64,000 bases of DNA, taken from Tildeniella torsiva UHER 1998/13D. GTDB lineage: Bacteria; Cyanobacteriota; Cyanobacteriia; Phormidesmidales; Phormidesmidaceae. Shown one piece after another: positions 16,324 through 26,400 of this stretch; the first letter of the stretch is position 1; every line of letters begins with the position of its first letter. Below the pieces are notes generated by a model. The model did no database searches and was not told where the DNA came from. It saw only the letters and a program-made list of their open reading frames with translations. The position numbers and the translations under genes were made by a program. Location of the stretch: the NCBI GenBank assembly GCA_019358835.1, contig JAHHIH010000002.1, forward strand, positions 1 through 64,000, read 5' to 3'.

Positions 16324-19300
16324 ATGACTCATGGGTCTTCACCAGATTTAGATCCTCCATCACTTCCTCCTCGGCGGCGCTGGCTGAGGGCGCTGGCGCT
16401 GGTGGGCGGCGGGCTGGCCCTGGGTGGCGTCAGCTTCTGCTGGTGGGGCTATGCTCTGGCTCGGCGCGAGCTGCCCGAGTTTTTGCAGCGCAACCTCAGC
16501 GATGCCCTGGGTCGCCCGATCAAAGTGGGCGAGTTTGAGCGGTTTAGCCCCACCGGAGTGCGCCTGGGGCCGTCGATTGTGCCACCCACTGAGGAAGATT
16601 TTTCCTGGGTGCGATCGCAGTCCCTCGAAGTCAATTTCAACCCGTTAGAGCTACTGTTCACCCGCACCCTGCGCCCCAGCCTGATTTTTATCGACCCGCA
16701 GGTATCCCTCAAGCAAGGGTTCGACGGCGAGTGGCGACTCCAGCCGCCCCAGTCGGTGGGCGAAGACGGACTCTTTAGAACCGAACTGCGCAGCATCCAG
16801 ATTCGCAATGCCAACCTGGCGATTGGCCCCCTGTCGCGTACCTCCATTGTCGAACTGCCGGAGGGCGTTTCCAGCGCCACCCTGGTACTGCTCGAAAACG
16901 TCAATCTGCGGGTGCGTTTTAGCGGCCCCGATAACCAAACCATGTCCATGGTGGTGGGCGGGCGGCTCAACACCGGGGCCTTTCAAATTCGCGGGGAAGG
17001 GCAAATCGACACCCGTCAGGTGAACCTGGCCATCCAGGCCCAGCAGTTGCCCATCGAGTCGGTGAATCCGCTGCTGGGCGGGGGGTTGTTTGTGCGCAGC
17101 GGCCTGCTGTCGTCAAACCTCGACCTCAAATATCGCCCTGAGGCCGGCGACCCGCTCACCGTGCGGGGCACCGCTCGGCTGCGCAACGGCGACATTGTGC
17201 TCAGCGATTTGCCCTCGGCCCTGCAAGACATCAATGGCACCCTGCTGCTCAATGGGGTGGGCGGCAGCCTAGAGAATAGCTCCCTTAAATTTGGCCCCAT
17301 TTTGGTCAAGGCCGCAGGCCGTGTTGATGCTCGCCAAGGGCACGACATGGCCATTACCATTCCCGAAGTCAGTCTGGCTCAGGTAGCCGAGGCCTTTGCC
17401 CAACCGCTGCCGGTAAAGGCGGCGGGACGGTTTCGGGTCGAAACCCAGGTGACTGGGCCGATGGCGTTACCCCTGGTGTCGGGCAATGTGGCCAATCTGG
17501 GAACGGTGCAGATCGATCGCCTGGGTTTCGACAGCATTGCGGCCCAGTTTGGGGCCACCCTCGATGGCACCACCCTACACCAGGCCACCCTACGCCCCGC
17601 AACGGGCGGCACGATTACCGCCCAGGGCAAAGCTCTCTTCAACGGAGCCCTACAAGATCGCTACCGGAATCGCAACCGTCAACGACTGGCCGCAGCGCCC
17701 CCACCTTCCCCCGATCTGGAGCTGACGGCCCAAACTGATCTGCCCCTCGATGGCCTAGTGGCTCTCTACGATCTGGCCCTGCCCCAAACCTGGCGACTGG
17801 GGCCGCTGCTGGCCGAGGCCCGGCTATTTGGCCCCCTGGCAAATCTTCAGGGAGAGGCCGATTGGCAACTGCCCCAGTCCACCTTTCCGGGGCGGGGGCG
17901 GGTAAGCTACAGCGATCGCCTGCTCACCGCCGAAGATGCTGTCTTTGAGGTGGGGGCGGGTAAGCTGCAAGTTGGGGCGATCGCCGACCTCAACCGCCGC
18001 AATTGGCAGGCTAACCTGGCGGGTAACAGCCTGGCTCTCGGCCTTGTGTCTCCCCAGCTCCGAGGCACACTAGACACCAGCCTCCAGGCTTCGGGATCGC
18101 TTGCGATGCTGAAGCCGGAGAGTATTCGCGCCCAGGGCCAGGCCCGCTTTTCCCACGCCGTGCCTTTAAATCTGGCGGACATAGCTGTGCCTAGGGTGAA
18201 CTTAGCGGGGGTCGATCAAGTGCTGCCCGGTGCGCTTAGTACCCGCTTTGCCTGGACGGGGCGGCGGTTAGAAATTGCTGAAGCCACCACCCCCAACCTC
18301 TCTGCCCAAGGCGGTGTCGATATTCGCTTTTTGCCCCAGCAAAGGCTGCCTCAGATCAGCAATATCGACTTGGCTGCTCGGCTTTCTGATATCAATCTAG
18401 GCGCTGCCTACGGGCTGGTCGATGGCCCCCAATGGCTGCGACCCCGAGGCACCCTCGCCTTTGACGGCACCCTGCGCGGCAGCCTGAACGATCCGCGTTT
18501 GGCAGGCACCGTGGGCCTACGCCAGGTGGGCATGAACGCGTTCACCCTAGTGGAAGCCGTTTCGGGGCCAGTACAGGCCTCCCGCACCGCCGGGGCCACC
18601 GTCAACCTGCGGGGGCAGAATGAAGAGATTTCTGCCAGCCTTGCCCCTGACCTCAGACCCTATGCCTTTCGGTTGGCCAGCGGCGATTTTGTCGCCAGCG
18701 GCCAGCGGCGAGGCAACAGCTTGGATACCGAAATTCAGAATTTTGACTTGACCGCCGCGGGGCTGCGGCCTGTGCCCCGCCCCGATTTGGGATTGCTGAG
18801 AGGCATGCTCAACGCCACGGCTACCCTAGATCTAGCCGATTGGACCAACCCGGCGGCAGTAGCCCAGTTTGCCCTCGATCGCCCGGCATTGGGGAACATA
18901 GGGGGCGATCGCCTCACCGGCAATATCCAATATCGCGATGGCCTGGCTCTGCTCACGGGCGGCTCACTCCAGCTCAGCCCCGACACCGAGTTTATGATCA
19001 CCGGCACCGGACGGCTGTTTCCCCAGTGGCAGGGCCAGGCCGAGATCACCACTGCTGGAGCCAACTTCCAAGACATCTTGCATGTTCTGAGCCTTTACAG
19101 CTACGCCGACTTTGGCCGCTGGCTGAATCCCCTCAATCTGGGCCACGCTGAGGATCTGAGCGTCAGTTCGGTGGGAGACGACAGCGCCCCACTGCTGGAG
19201 CAGGCCGAGCTAGCCCAGGCGTTGCGGGAACTTGGAGAAAGCCGCGCCGACAGCCGAGCCACCGCCCTGCTCCCAGCCCTCGACCAGCTCGAAGGGCGCG

Positions 19301-21255
19301 TGGCTGGTACCCTGGGCGTGAAAGCATCCCAAAATGAGGATCTCGCCGCCGACTTTGAGTTCACCGGCCAAAACTGGGTCTGGGGCCGCTACGATTTCGA
19401 CAATCAGTTTTTGGCGCGGGGGCAGCTGCGCGATCGGGTGCTCTCCCTTGACCCGGTCGAATTTCGCGCGGGGGAAAGCCGCCTCAGCCTGGTCGGCGAT
19501 ATTAGTCCCCAAAATTCTGATTTGGTTGTTGGAGCCGAAAACCTGCCCCTCACCGCTGCCGCCACTCTGCTCGAAAGCCCCGTGGAAGTCACCGGCTTGC
19601 TCAATCTCAATGCTCACCTCACCGGCCCCTACACCAACCCCAATCTGGTCGGCCAGTTGGCGGTGACTGAGGCCAGCGTTAACCGCCAACCCCTCACCGA
19701 AATCAGCAGCGGGTTTGAGTATCAAAACGCCGCCCTCAAGGTTGAGGGTCGAGTCGTCGGTTCAGAGCCAGAACCCCTCACCTTTGCGGGTACCATTCCC
19801 TACGCGTTGCCCTTTATGGCGGTGCGGCCTGCCAGCGACCAGATGAACCTCCAAGTGTCCCTTAAAGACGATGCCCTCTCGCTGGTTAACCTATTCACCC
19901 CCGCCCTGGCCTGGGGTGGCGGTAGCGCCACGGTTGACCTGCGCCTGGGGGGCACGCCCCGCCGCCCTCTGCTGTCGGGGCTCATTGCCTTTGACGACGC
20001 CAGCTTTGTTAGCCCCTGGCTAGGGGCCTCCCTCGACAATCTCACTGGGGCGATTCAGCTTCAGGGCACCCAGGTGAGGGTGGAGTCGCTCACCGGCAGC
20101 CTGTTCGACGGCAGCTTTGCCCTGGCGGGGCAGATTCCGCTCATTCCCCAAGATGCCGCTGCCACTGACGCTGGCCTAAGCCTAGCCCTGGCCGACATCG
20201 ACTTTAACTACGCCAATGAGGTGCGCAGCCAGGTCAACGGCGAAATATCCCTCACCCGTGCTCTGTTAGCGCCTACCCTTGGCGGCCAGGTGCAGCTGCA
20301 AAATACCCAGGTGACTGTAGGGCGCGAGCTTACCGCGCTGGCTAGAGAGGTGTTGAGCAATCCCACCCGCCTGGGCAATTTCAGAGACCGGTTGGCCCAA
20401 GTCAGCCCGCTATTACCGGTGCAGCTCAACAATCTGCGGGTGAGCCTCGACTCGGTGCGGGTCAAGGCGCTGCCGATCTTGTCCCTGGGGCTAACGGGGG
20501 ATGTGGCCCTCAGCGGCTCGGTACCGGCAGTCTCGGCCGACGGGGCCATTTACTTGACCGATGGCTGGATCAACACCATCACCGCTGAGTTTTTTCTGGT
20601 GCCGGGCCGGGAAAATGTGGTGCGCTTTAGGCCCGAAGACCCCCTCGACCCCCATCTCGATTTGGTCTTAGAGGCAACCGTGCCCCTCCAGCGGCAGTAC
20701 AGCATCAACACCCTCAACTCCACCACGGGGGCGGCTGAAATTCCGGATCTCAATCGCCTGGCTGCTTCCACCATTCTCGACGAGCTGCAAATTGAGGCGC
20801 GGGTCCAGGGGCAGGCCAGCCATCTGGCCAACAGCCTGACCCTCACCAGCAATCCCCCCTATTCCCAAGACCAGCTTTTGGGCATGGTAACTGGCGGCTC
20901 GCTAGCCGGATTGGGAGGGGCAGAGCCGGGTTTGGCGTTGGGGTCTAATCTGCTAGCAGCCTTTACCGCCGACAGTCAGGATGCGATCGCCCGCTCCCTC
21001 GGCCTGCGCCGCCTGCGGCTAATCGGCACCACTGTGCTCCCCACCGCCAACAAGGACACCCTGGGCATAGGGGTGGGGGCCACCGTGGGCATTTCCGAAA
21101 ATCTCTCGGCTACCCTGGTGCAGGTGCTCAACCAAAACCAGGCGCTTTCTCTCACGGCTCGCTACCGCATTAGCGACAGCTGGAGCATTGGCGGGTCAAC
21201 CAACGTCAATAACCAAGGCCAAGGATTTGTAGAATACCGGGTCAACTTCCGGTAA
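16324..21255 (+). CDS. tamB: TamB-like translocation and assembly module protein (DUF490)
   Basis: 1643-aa envelope protein related to TamB of proteobacteria and TIC236 of plastids, thought to bridge inner and outer membranes and help outer-membrane biogenesis or lipid movement. A short Pro-rich cytosolic tail is followed by one membrane anchor (about residues 22-45) and then a very long beta-rich region of repeated amphipathic strands, ending with the DUF490/TamB domain (last ~400 residues, e.g. DQLLGMVTGGS) and a C-terminal YRVNFR beta strand typical of the family. It occupies nearly 5 kb with no frameshift. No Omp85/TamA gene lies beside it in this window. Confidence 0.93.
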   Translation: MTHGSSPDLDPPSLPPRRRWLRALALVGGGLALGGVSFCWWGYALARRELPEFLQRNLSDALGRPIKVGEFERFSPTGVRLGPSIVPPTEEDFSWVRSQSLEVNFNPLELLFTRTLRPSLIFIDPQVSLKQGFDGEWRLQPPQSVGEDGLFRTELRSIQIRNANLAIGPLSRTSIVELPEGVSSATLVLLENVNLRVRFSGPDNQTMSMVVGGRLNTGAFQIRGEGQIDTRQVNLAIQAQQLPIESVNPLLGGGLFVRSGLLSSNLDLKYRPEAGDPLTVRGTARLRNGDIVLSDLPSALQDINGTLLLNGVGGSLENSSLKFGPILVKAAGRVDARQGHDMAITIPEVSLAQVAEAFAQPLPVKAAGRFRVETQVTGPMALPLVSGNVANLGTVQIDRLGFDSIAAQFGATLDGTTLHQATLRPATGGTITAQGKALFNGALQDRYRNRNRQRLAAAPPPSPDLELTAQTDLPLDGLVALYDLALPQTWRLGPLLAEARLFGPLANLQGEADWQLPQSTFPGRGRVSYSDRLLTAEDAVFEVGAGKLQVGAIADLNRRNWQANLAGNSLALGLVSPQLRGTLDTSLQASGSLAMLKPESIRAQGQARFSHAVPLNLADIAVPRVNLAGVDQVLPGALSTRFAWTGRRLEIAEATTPNLSAQGGVDIRFLPQQRLPQISNIDLAARLSDINLGAAYGLVDGPQWLRPRGTLAFDGTLRGSLNDPRLAGTVGLRQVGMNAFTLVEAVSGPVQASRTAGATVNLRGQNEEISASLAPDLRPYAFRLASGDFVASGQRRGNSLDTEIQNFDLTAAGLRPVPRPDLGLLRGMLNATATLDLADWTNPAAVAQFALDRPALGNIGGDRLTGNIQYRDGLALLTGGSLQLSPDTEFMITGTGRLFPQWQGQAEITTAGANFQDILHVLSLYSYADFGRWLNPLNLGHAEDLSVSSVGDDSAPLLEQAELAQALRELGESRADSRATALLPALDQLEGRVAGTLGVKASQNEDLAADFEFTGQNWVWGRYDFDNQFLARGQLRDRVLSLDPVEFRAGESRLSLVGDISPQNSDLVVGAENLPLTAAATLLESPVEVTGLLNLNAHLTGPYTNPNLVGQLAVTEASVNRQPLTEISSGFEYQNAALKVEGRVVGSEPEPLTFAGTIPYALPFMAVRPASDQMNLQVSLKDDALSLVNLFTPALAWGGGSATVDLRLGGTPRRPLLSGLIAFDDASFVSPWLGASLDNLTGAIQLQGTQVRVESLTGSLFDGSFALAGQIPLIPQDAAATDAGLSLALADIDFNYANEVRSQVNGEISLTRALLAPTLGGQVQLQNTQVTVGRELTALAREVLSNPTRLGNFRDRLAQVSPLLPVQLNNLRVSLDSVRVKALPILSLGLTGDVALSGSVPAVSADGAIYLTDGWINTITAEFFLVPGRENVVRFRPEDPLDPHLDLVLEATVPLQRQYSINTLNSTTGAAEIPDLNRLAASTILDELQIEARVQGQASHLANSLTLTSNPPYSQDQLLGMVTGGSLAGLGGAEPGLALGSNLLAAFTADSQDAIARSLGLRRLRLIGTTVLPTANKDTLGIGVGATVGISENLSATLVQVLNQNQALSLTARYRISDSWSIGGSTNVNNQGQGFVEYRVNFR

Positions 21256-21360
21256 CTTTTGTAAAGCCTTTTTCGGTATACAGAAAATTTGCCAGACGCT
21301 TTCAATAATGAAGGTATCCGGCTATCGGTCTTGGTATCTGGTATTGCTACGGTTGCCCCC

Positions 21361-21552
21361 ATGAAAAATCGCTGCCTCCCCACCTGCCTCATTCTTCGCA
21401 ACGTGTGCGCCATTCTGACCCTGGTCGCTGGCAGCGTGTTGATAGCCGCAGATATCCACGCCTCGGCTAACCAGCAGCAGCAGCAGACCGCATCTCTGAG
21501 GCAGCTGTTTGTCTACCAAATCTTGCTGAGCGCCGAGCAAAAACAGCCCTAG
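21361..21552 (+). CDS. Possible small secreted or membrane protein
   Basis: 63-codon ORF from ATG 21361. The product has an N-terminal basic region and a hydrophobic stretch (ILTLVAGSVLIAADIHASA) resembling a signal peptide with an Ala-rich cleavage site, then a Gln-rich segment and SLRQLFVYQILLSAEQ. No family recognised. It lies between tamB and a TfoX-like gene, the only candidate in an otherwise empty 319-base gap. Confidence 0.35.
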   Translation: MKNRCLPTCLILRNVCAILTLVAGSVLIAADIHASANQQQQQTASLRQLFVYQILLSAEQKQP

Positions 21553-21574
21553 AAGGCCTCGTTCTGTTGGGAGC

Positions 21575-21928
21575 ATGCCTATGGCTGATGCCAAAGCTGC
21601 GGCCAGCGCGTTTAAGACAGCGGTGGTCAGCCATCTCAACCAGGTCGCTCCGGTAACGGCCCGCGCCATGTTTGGCGGCTATGGGCTGTACTGCGAAGGC
21701 ATTATGTTTGCCCTAATTGCCTACGAAACGCTGTATTTCAAGGTCGATGCGGGCAACCAGGATCGCTTCACCGAGGCAGGCATGGGGCCGTTTGTGTACC
21801 ACCGCAACGGCAAGGCCATAACCATGTCGTACTATCAGCTTCCCGCCGCTGTTTATGACGATTTGGGCCTACTGCACAGCTGGGTTGAGGCTTCGGTAGC
21901 CGCCGCCCGACGGGGCAAACGCAAATAG
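21575..21928 (+). CDS. TfoX/Sxy N-terminal domain protein
   Basis: 117-aa stand-alone TfoX N-terminal domain. Family marks are the RAMFGGYGLY block at residue ~28, the MFALIAYETLYFKVD strand pair and the MSYYQLPAAVYDD segment. In gamma-proteobacteria TfoX activates competence genes; the single-domain forms in cyanobacteria have no settled role. Basic C-terminus (RRGKRK). The stop codon is inside a 26-bp palindrome that separates it from the convergent transporter gene. Confidence 0.85.
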   Translation: MPMADAKAAASAFKTAVVSHLNQVAPVTARAMFGGYGLYCEGIMFALIAYETLYFKVDAGNQDRFTEAGMGPFVYHRNGKAITMSYYQLPAAVYDDLGLLHSWVEASVAAARRGKRK

Positions 21929-21951
21929 GGGCACAGCATGCTGTGCCCCTA
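21926..21951. terminator. 26-bp perfect palindrome between convergent genes
   Basis: The sequence centred on GCATGC is a perfect dyad running from TAGGGGCACAG to its complement. It starts at the TfoX-gene stop codon and lies before the convergent ABC-transporter gene. It can fold as a hairpin from either strand and probably blocks read-through; it also looks like a dispersed palindromic repeat of cyanobacterial genomes. Confidence 0.6.
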
Positions 21952-21996
21952 CAAAATTCACGCTCAGAGAACGGCTGTTTGCCCCAGAGCGATCCC

Positions 21997-23541
21997 CTAG
22001 ACCCCGATCGCCGAGGGTACCGGGTCTTTCTTCACCTTCTTAGGCCGGTTGATCGGGTCCATATAGGCTTCCAGGCGCTTGAAGACAAAGGAGGCCAGAG
22101 AGGTCATCACCAGGTAGACGATCGCCACCGCTAGATACACCTCAAAAGCGCGGTAGGTGGTGGCCACCGTCAGCTGGCCCTGGCGGAACAGCTCTTCAAA
22201 ACCAATTACGGCGGCTAAGCTGGTGTCTTTAATCAGGGTGATGAACTCGTTGCCCAGGGGCGGCAAAATGCGCCGAAAGGCCTGGGGAAAGACCACGTAG
22301 CGCATGGTCTCGACCGGGTTCATAGCGAGGGATTCGCCCGCTTCCCACTGGCCGCGATCGATGGACTGAATGCCGCCGCGCAAAATCTCCGCCAGGTAGG
22401 CCGCCACGTTGAGGCTGAGGGCCAGCACGGCGGCAAAGATGCGGTTAAAGCTGAGATCAAAGCCCAGGCTCTGAAACAGGGCGGGCAGGCCGAAATAGAT
22501 CATAAACAGCTGCACCAGCATGGGCGTGCCGCGAAAGAAATCCACGTAGATGCGGCACAGCCATTGCAGGGGTTTAAAGGGCGAAATCATGGCAAAGGCT
22601 ACCAGCGACCCGCCAATTAGGCCGATGAAGAATGAAGACGCGGTCAGCAGAATGGTGATCCACGCGCCCTTCATCAGGTTTTGGAATAGCCGCCCCCAGG
22701 CCAGGCCCGTAGCGGTGCCAGCCTCGGCCAGCGACGGGGCCACCACCGGTAGCTCTGGCGGGTCAGCGGAGAACCAGCGCTGATAGATCTCGGCGTAGGT
22801 GCCGTCTTGCAGCAGGGTGGCGAGGGCGTCATTCATCGCCGCCAGTTCTTCAGAATTTTTGGGCAGGGCAATTCCGTAGTACTCCTCAGTGACCAGCTCG
22901 CCAACAATTTTGAGGCCTTCTAGGTTGGCCTCGCGAATGGCGTAGAGGGTAACGGGCAGGTCGTTGACCACGGCGTCTACTCGACCGTTGAGCAACTCTT
23001 GCAGGGCCAGGGGAGAGTTGTCAAAGGTGCTGACGGTGGCCCCTTCTACCTGGCCAGCCTGGTCGGCTCCGGTGGTGCCAATGGCCACCGCAATGCGCTT
23101 GCCCTCTAGATCTTCGAGGGTTTTAATGTCGTTGTTGTCTTGGCGAACGGCGATCGCCAAACCCGCCTCAAAGTAGGGTCGGGTGAAATCGATCGTTTGG
23201 GCCCGTTCGGCGGTAACGGTCATGCCGCTAATGGCCGCGTCGATAGTTCTCGATTGCAGCGCCGGAATCAAGCCATCAAAGGGCAGGGTAATGAATCTCA
23301 CCTCTCGCCCAGCGGCTTCCCCCATCGCCGTCATTAACTCAATGTCAAAGCCGACTAGGTCGCCAGTGGCTTCGTCCTTCATTTCAAAGGGCGGAAAGGC
23401 AGGTTCGGTGCCGACTTCCCAGACTGCTGGCGCATCCTGAGCCAGACCCGCGAGCTGAGCCGCCCCAATCCCGAGCACCAGTCCTAGCACCAAAGCCAAG
23501 CAGCGTTTCAACCAGCGTGAGCCAAACGGACGAAAAACCAT
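21997..23541 (-). CDS. bgtB: Amino-acid ABC transporter, fused substrate-binding and permease protein
   Basis: 514-aa fusion. After a signal peptide (LKRCLALVLGLVLGIGAAQLAG) comes a polar amino-acid binding domain (~40-275: VGTEPAFPPFE, GFDIELM, SGMTVTAERAQTIDFTRPYF), then a HisM/GlnP-type permease (~310-510) with the ATPase-docking EAA loop (GQWEAGESLAMNP). This architecture matches cyanobacterial BgtB of the basic amino acid/glutamine system. ATG 23541 is preferred because the signal peptide follows; the ORF opens at 23610. The ATPase gene is divergent, 162 bases away from start to start, which suggests a shared control region. Confidence 0.88.
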   Translation of the reverse strand: MVFRPFGSRWLKRCLALVLGLVLGIGAAQLAGLAQDAPAVWEVGTEPAFPPFEMKDEATGDLVGFDIELMTAMGEAAGREVRFITLPFDGLIPALQSRTIDAAISGMTVTAERAQTIDFTRPYFEAGLAIAVRQDNNDIKTLEDLEGKRIAVAIGTTGADQAGQVEGATVSTFDNSPLALQELLNGRVDAVVNDLPVTLYAIREANLEGLKIVGELVTEEYYGIALPKNSEELAAMNDALATLLQDGTYAEIYQRWFSADPPELPVVAPSLAEAGTATGLAWGRLFQNLMKGAWITILLTASSFFIGLIGGSLVAFAMISPFKPLQWLCRIYVDFFRGTPMLVQLFMIYFGLPALFQSLGFDLSFNRIFAAVLALSLNVAAYLAEILRGGIQSIDRGQWEAGESLAMNPVETMRYVVFPQAFRRILPPLGNEFITLIKDTSLAAVIGFEELFRQGQLTVATTYRAFEVYLAVAIVYLVMTSLASFVFKRLEAYMDPINRPKKVKKDPVPSAIGV

Positions 23542-23703
23542 GGTCGGCAGTACTCTACGACAAATAGGCCCCGGATAGTTGCAATCCGGATTGTGTTGCA
23601 CAATAGTCAATTCCCTCTGGGATAAAATGTATTCCGCGATACAGATGTCTCCGGTTGCCAGTGATTCTCTGATAGAGACTACGTCCTGTCATTGCACTTG
23701 CCC

Positions 23704-24474
23704 ATGACGACCACCATGCCCGCGATCGCCACGCCCGTAATTGCCTGCGAAAACTTGCACAAAAGCTACGGTTCGCTGGAGGTCTTGAAGGGGGTAAGCA
23801 CTACCTTTACTAAGGGCGACGTGGTATCGATCATTGGCCCCTCGGGCTGCGGCAAAAGCACGTTTTTGCGCTGCCTCAACCGGCTAGAGGCCATCAACCA
23901 GGGCCACCTAGAGGTAATGGGCCAAGACATGTCGGCCCATAAGCTGCCCTGGAATGCGCTCTACCACCTGCGCAGCCAGGTGAGCATGGTGTTTCAGCAC
24001 TTCAACCTCTTCCCCCACCTGACGGTGATTGAGAATCTGATGCTCTCGCCCCGTAAGGTGCTCAAGCACTCTGAGGCCGACTGCCGCGACTTGGCGGGCC
24101 AGTATTTGAATAAGGTAGGGCTGGGCGATCGCGCCGATGCCTACCCCGAGCAGCTTTCCGGCGGGCAAAAACAGCGGGTGGCGATCGCCCGCAGCCTCTG
24201 CATGCGCCCCGAAGCCATTCTGTTTGACGAGCCCACCAGCGCCCTCGACCCCGAGCTAGTGGGCGAGGTGCTGGGCGTCATGCGCCAGCTGGCCGAAGAG
24301 GGCATGACCATGATTGTGGTCACCCACGAAATGCAGTTTGCCCGCGAAGTCTCTAACCGGGTGCTGTTCTTTAACAGCGGTGTTATTGAAGAAGAAGGCA
24401 TCCCCGCCGAGGTATTTAGCAACCCCCGCAGCGATCGCCTCAAATCCTTCCTCAGCCGCCTGAGCCAGCATTAG
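23704..24474 (+). CDS. bgtA: Amino-acid ABC transporter ATP-binding protein
   Basis: 256-aa ATPase of the polar amino-acid class that powers the adjoining fused permease. Walker [11 protein letters not shown] loop [13 protein letters not shown], signature [15 protein letters not shown], Walker [13 protein letters not shown] and switch His in VVTHEM are all intact. ATG 23704 is chosen; an upstream TTG at 23692 is possible. Divergent from the permease/binding-protein gene. The symbol rests on its pairing with a BgtB-like partner, since ATPases of this class look alike. Confidence 0.9.
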   Translation: MTTTMPAIATPVIACENLHKSYGSLEVLKGVSTTFTKGDVVSIIGPSGCGKSTFLRCLNRLEAINQGHLEVMGQDMSAHKLPWNALYHLRSQVSMVFQHFNLFPHLTVIENLMLSPRKVLKHSEADCRDLAGQYLNKVGLGDRADAYPEQLSGGQKQRVAIARSLCMRPEAILFDEPTSALDPELVGEVLGVMRQLAEEGMTMIVVTHEMQFAREVSNRVLFFNSGVIEEEGIPAEVFSNPRSDRLKSFLSRLSQH

Positions 24475-24498
24475 AAAGGTATAGGTTACAAGGTTTTA

Positions 24499-24530
24499 GG
24501 GTATAGGGTTCAGGCGGGTGCCCTATACCT
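24499..24530 (+). terminator. Hairpin downstream of bgtA
   Basis: GGTATAGGG (24500-24508) pairs with CCCTATACC (24521-24529) shortly after the ATPase stop. The surrounding GGTATAGGTTACAAGG-type sequence looks like a dispersed repeat, so termination is only a suggestion. Further on, TCTAATC (24603-24609) and GATTAGA (24625-24631) form a small hairpin in the rpsD leader. Confidence 0.45.
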
Positions 24531-24681
24531 TATACCCGGTTCACCCCAAGGCATTCTCTCCTCTGTCACCGATCCCAGCAAAATTCCATTCACAAAGATT
24601 GATCTAATCGTGGATCAACGCTAAGATTAGAATCTTTGGAAATTGCTTCCAACCTAGACATTGTTCGGAGAGTAAACGTTT

Positions 24682-25290
24682 ATGTCGCGATATAGAGGCG
24701 CTCGCCTGCGGGTTGTACGCCGCTTGGGTGAGTTACCGGGTCTGTCCCGCAAATCCCCCCGCAAGGCGTATCCGCCGGGGCAGCACGGCCAAGACCGCAA
24801 GAAAAAGTCTGAGTACGCAGTCCGACTTGAAGAAAAGCAAAAGCTTCGCTTCAACTATGGTCTGACCGAACGGCAGCTGCTTCGCTACGTGAAGAAAGCC
24901 CGTCGGGCCGGTGGTTCGACCGGGTTAGTGATTCTCCAGCTGCTCGAAATGCGGTTGGATAACACCGTGTTTCGCCTTGGGTTTGGGCCGACCATTCCTT
25001 CGGCGCGGCAGGTGGTCAACCACGGCCACATCTGCGTCAATGGCCGCGTGGTGTCGATCCCCAGCTATCAGTGTCGCCCCGGCGATGTGATCACCGTGCG
25101 CGATCGCGATGCCTCTAAGAAACTGGTGGAAGCCAACCTGGAGTTCCCCGGTTTGGCCAACGTGCCCGCCCACCTCGAGCTTGACAAAGCCAAGCTCATC
25201 GCCAAGGTCAACGGCATCATTGAGCGTGAGTGGGTCGCCCTCAACGTCAATGAACTGCTTGTGGTTGAGTACTACTCCCGTAAGGCCTAA
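24682..25290 (+). CDS. rpsD: 30S ribosomal protein S4
   Basis: 202-aa ribosomal protein S4, which binds the 5' domain of 16S rRNA and starts small-subunit assembly. The N-terminal S4 domain ([20 protein letters not shown]) lacks Zn-binding cysteines, and the S4 RNA-binding domain ([12 protein letters not shown]…[14 protein letters not shown]) is near residue 90. It is a single gene with its own terminator, as usual in cyanobacteria. Confidence 0.98.
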   Translation: MSRYRGARLRVVRRLGELPGLSRKSPRKAYPPGQHGQDRKKKSEYAVRLEEKQKLRFNYGLTERQLLRYVKKARRAGGSTGLVILQLLEMRLDNTVFRLGFGPTIPSARQVVNHGHICVNGRVVSIPSYQCRPGDVITVRDRDASKKLVEANLEFPGLANVPAHLELDKAKLIAKVNGIIEREWVALNVNELLVVEYYSRKA

Positions 25291-25382
25291 GGCTGCTGGC
25301 TTTTACTGGAGTTTGTTTGCTGGCCGACCGGTCATCGCTTACCGCCTATAACGCATTACTCTTACTCAGTTATTTATGGTTT

Positions 25383-25416
25383 GGCTCCTGGCCCGTCAGC
25401 TAGGAGCCATTTTTTT
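25383..25416 (+). terminator. Rho-independent terminator of rpsD
   Basis: GGCTCCT (25383-25389) pairs with AGGAGCC (25402-25408), followed by ATTTTTTT. It lies about 93 bases after the rpsD stop. Confidence 0.85.
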
Positions 25417-25536
25417 GCCCTCTCCGGCTCAATCCGTGAGCGCAAAACTACCCCCGATCGCGGCTGAACCTGTGCCTGGCCAGCTGTCGCGATCGATAGC
25501 GCCATCAGCAAGTGAAGACGCTATCGGTAGGTAACG

Positions 25537-26067
25537 TTAGGCGGTTGTACTGGCCGCAGTGGTCTCAGCAGGCGCGGTTAGCTTACCGTTGTTGTGATGC
25601 ACCACCAGCACCGAGCAGTTGGCATGGTGCATGACGTAGTTGCTGACGCTGCCCAACAGCAGCTCGCTGAGGCCCTTGCGACCGTGGCTGCCCACCATAA
25701 TTAGATCAGCGCCCCAGGAGCTTGCCACGTTGCAGATGGTGGCGGCGGGTTCCCCAGAGGTCTGGGTGAATTCGGCGGTAACGCCAGCGTCTCGGGCGCG
25801 ATCGAGTTCTTGCCGCAGTTGGGCAATGCCCTGGGCCTCAAATTCTTCCCAGCGTTTTTGGTAGAGCCGCCAGGTCGAGTCTTCGAGCACGGGGTAGTAG
25901 GCCTGGTACGAGCGAATGGGAATGCCGGGGCTGCCTTCTTCGTAGGCCGAAAGCACATGCACGAGCATTAGGTCTGCTTGGGTGGCTTTAGCTAGGTCGA
26001 GGGCTTTTTGAAAGATCTCTTGCCGGTGGGCAGAGTTGTCGAGAGCAACCAGAATTTTTTTGAACAT
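25537..26067 (-). CDS. Universal stress protein (UspA family)
   Basis: 176-aa single Usp domain. N-terminal MFKKILVALDNS and the ATP-binding G-x2-G-x9-G-(S/T) motif (GSHGRKGLSELLLGSVS) are present, so it probably binds ATP. An insert around residues 45-70 (GSPGIPIRSYQAYYPV) is common in cyanobacterial members. The C-terminus is an Ala/Thr-rich tail. Stands alone. Confidence 0.92.
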   Translation of the reverse strand: MFKKILVALDNSAHRQEIFQKALDLAKATQADLMLVHVLSAYEEGSPGIPIRSYQAYYPVLEDSTWRLYQKRWEEFEAQGIAQLRQELDRARDAGVTAEFTQTSGEPAATICNVASSWGADLIMVGSHGRKGLSELLLGSVSNYVMHHANCSVLVVHHNNGKLTAPAETTAASTTA

Positions 26068-26400
26068 GGCGGTGAGTCTCCTGTTTTGCAGGCCCGCGTT
26101 TTAGGCTCTCCGTTTCACAATGTTGGGATGCAGCGATAGAGACAGTGATGGAGCCAGGCCAGGGGCAATTCGGCTACACCTCTATTATAAAAAGCCTTGT
26201 AGTCTTGCAAGGCTCGTCGTAACAATGCCTTACGGGAACCGCGAGAATCGGGCAGTTAGCTTCACAGTTCTTAAGGGGATGCATTGCGCCAACGTATCTA
26301 GAATTAATGACCTTTGGGATCATGCATGACAGGCTCTATTCAAGTAACTTTAACCGATCGACCCCATCAGGATTGCTTGACTCAAGTTGGTGACCCGTGT
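26068..26400. other. Gene-free stretch
   Basis: Divergence region upstream of the universal stress gene. The hairpin AGCCTTG…CAAGGCT lies near 26191-26212. A 69-codon frame (26120-26329, plus) looks like chance. No RNA gene seen. Confidence 0.4.

Noticed and set aside
21926-21951. Insertion-sequence end
   Set aside because: A lone perfect palindrome without a second end or transposase; better read as terminator or dispersed repeat.
26120-26329. 69-codon plus-strand frame
   Set aside because: No family likeness, no ribosome site; probably chance.
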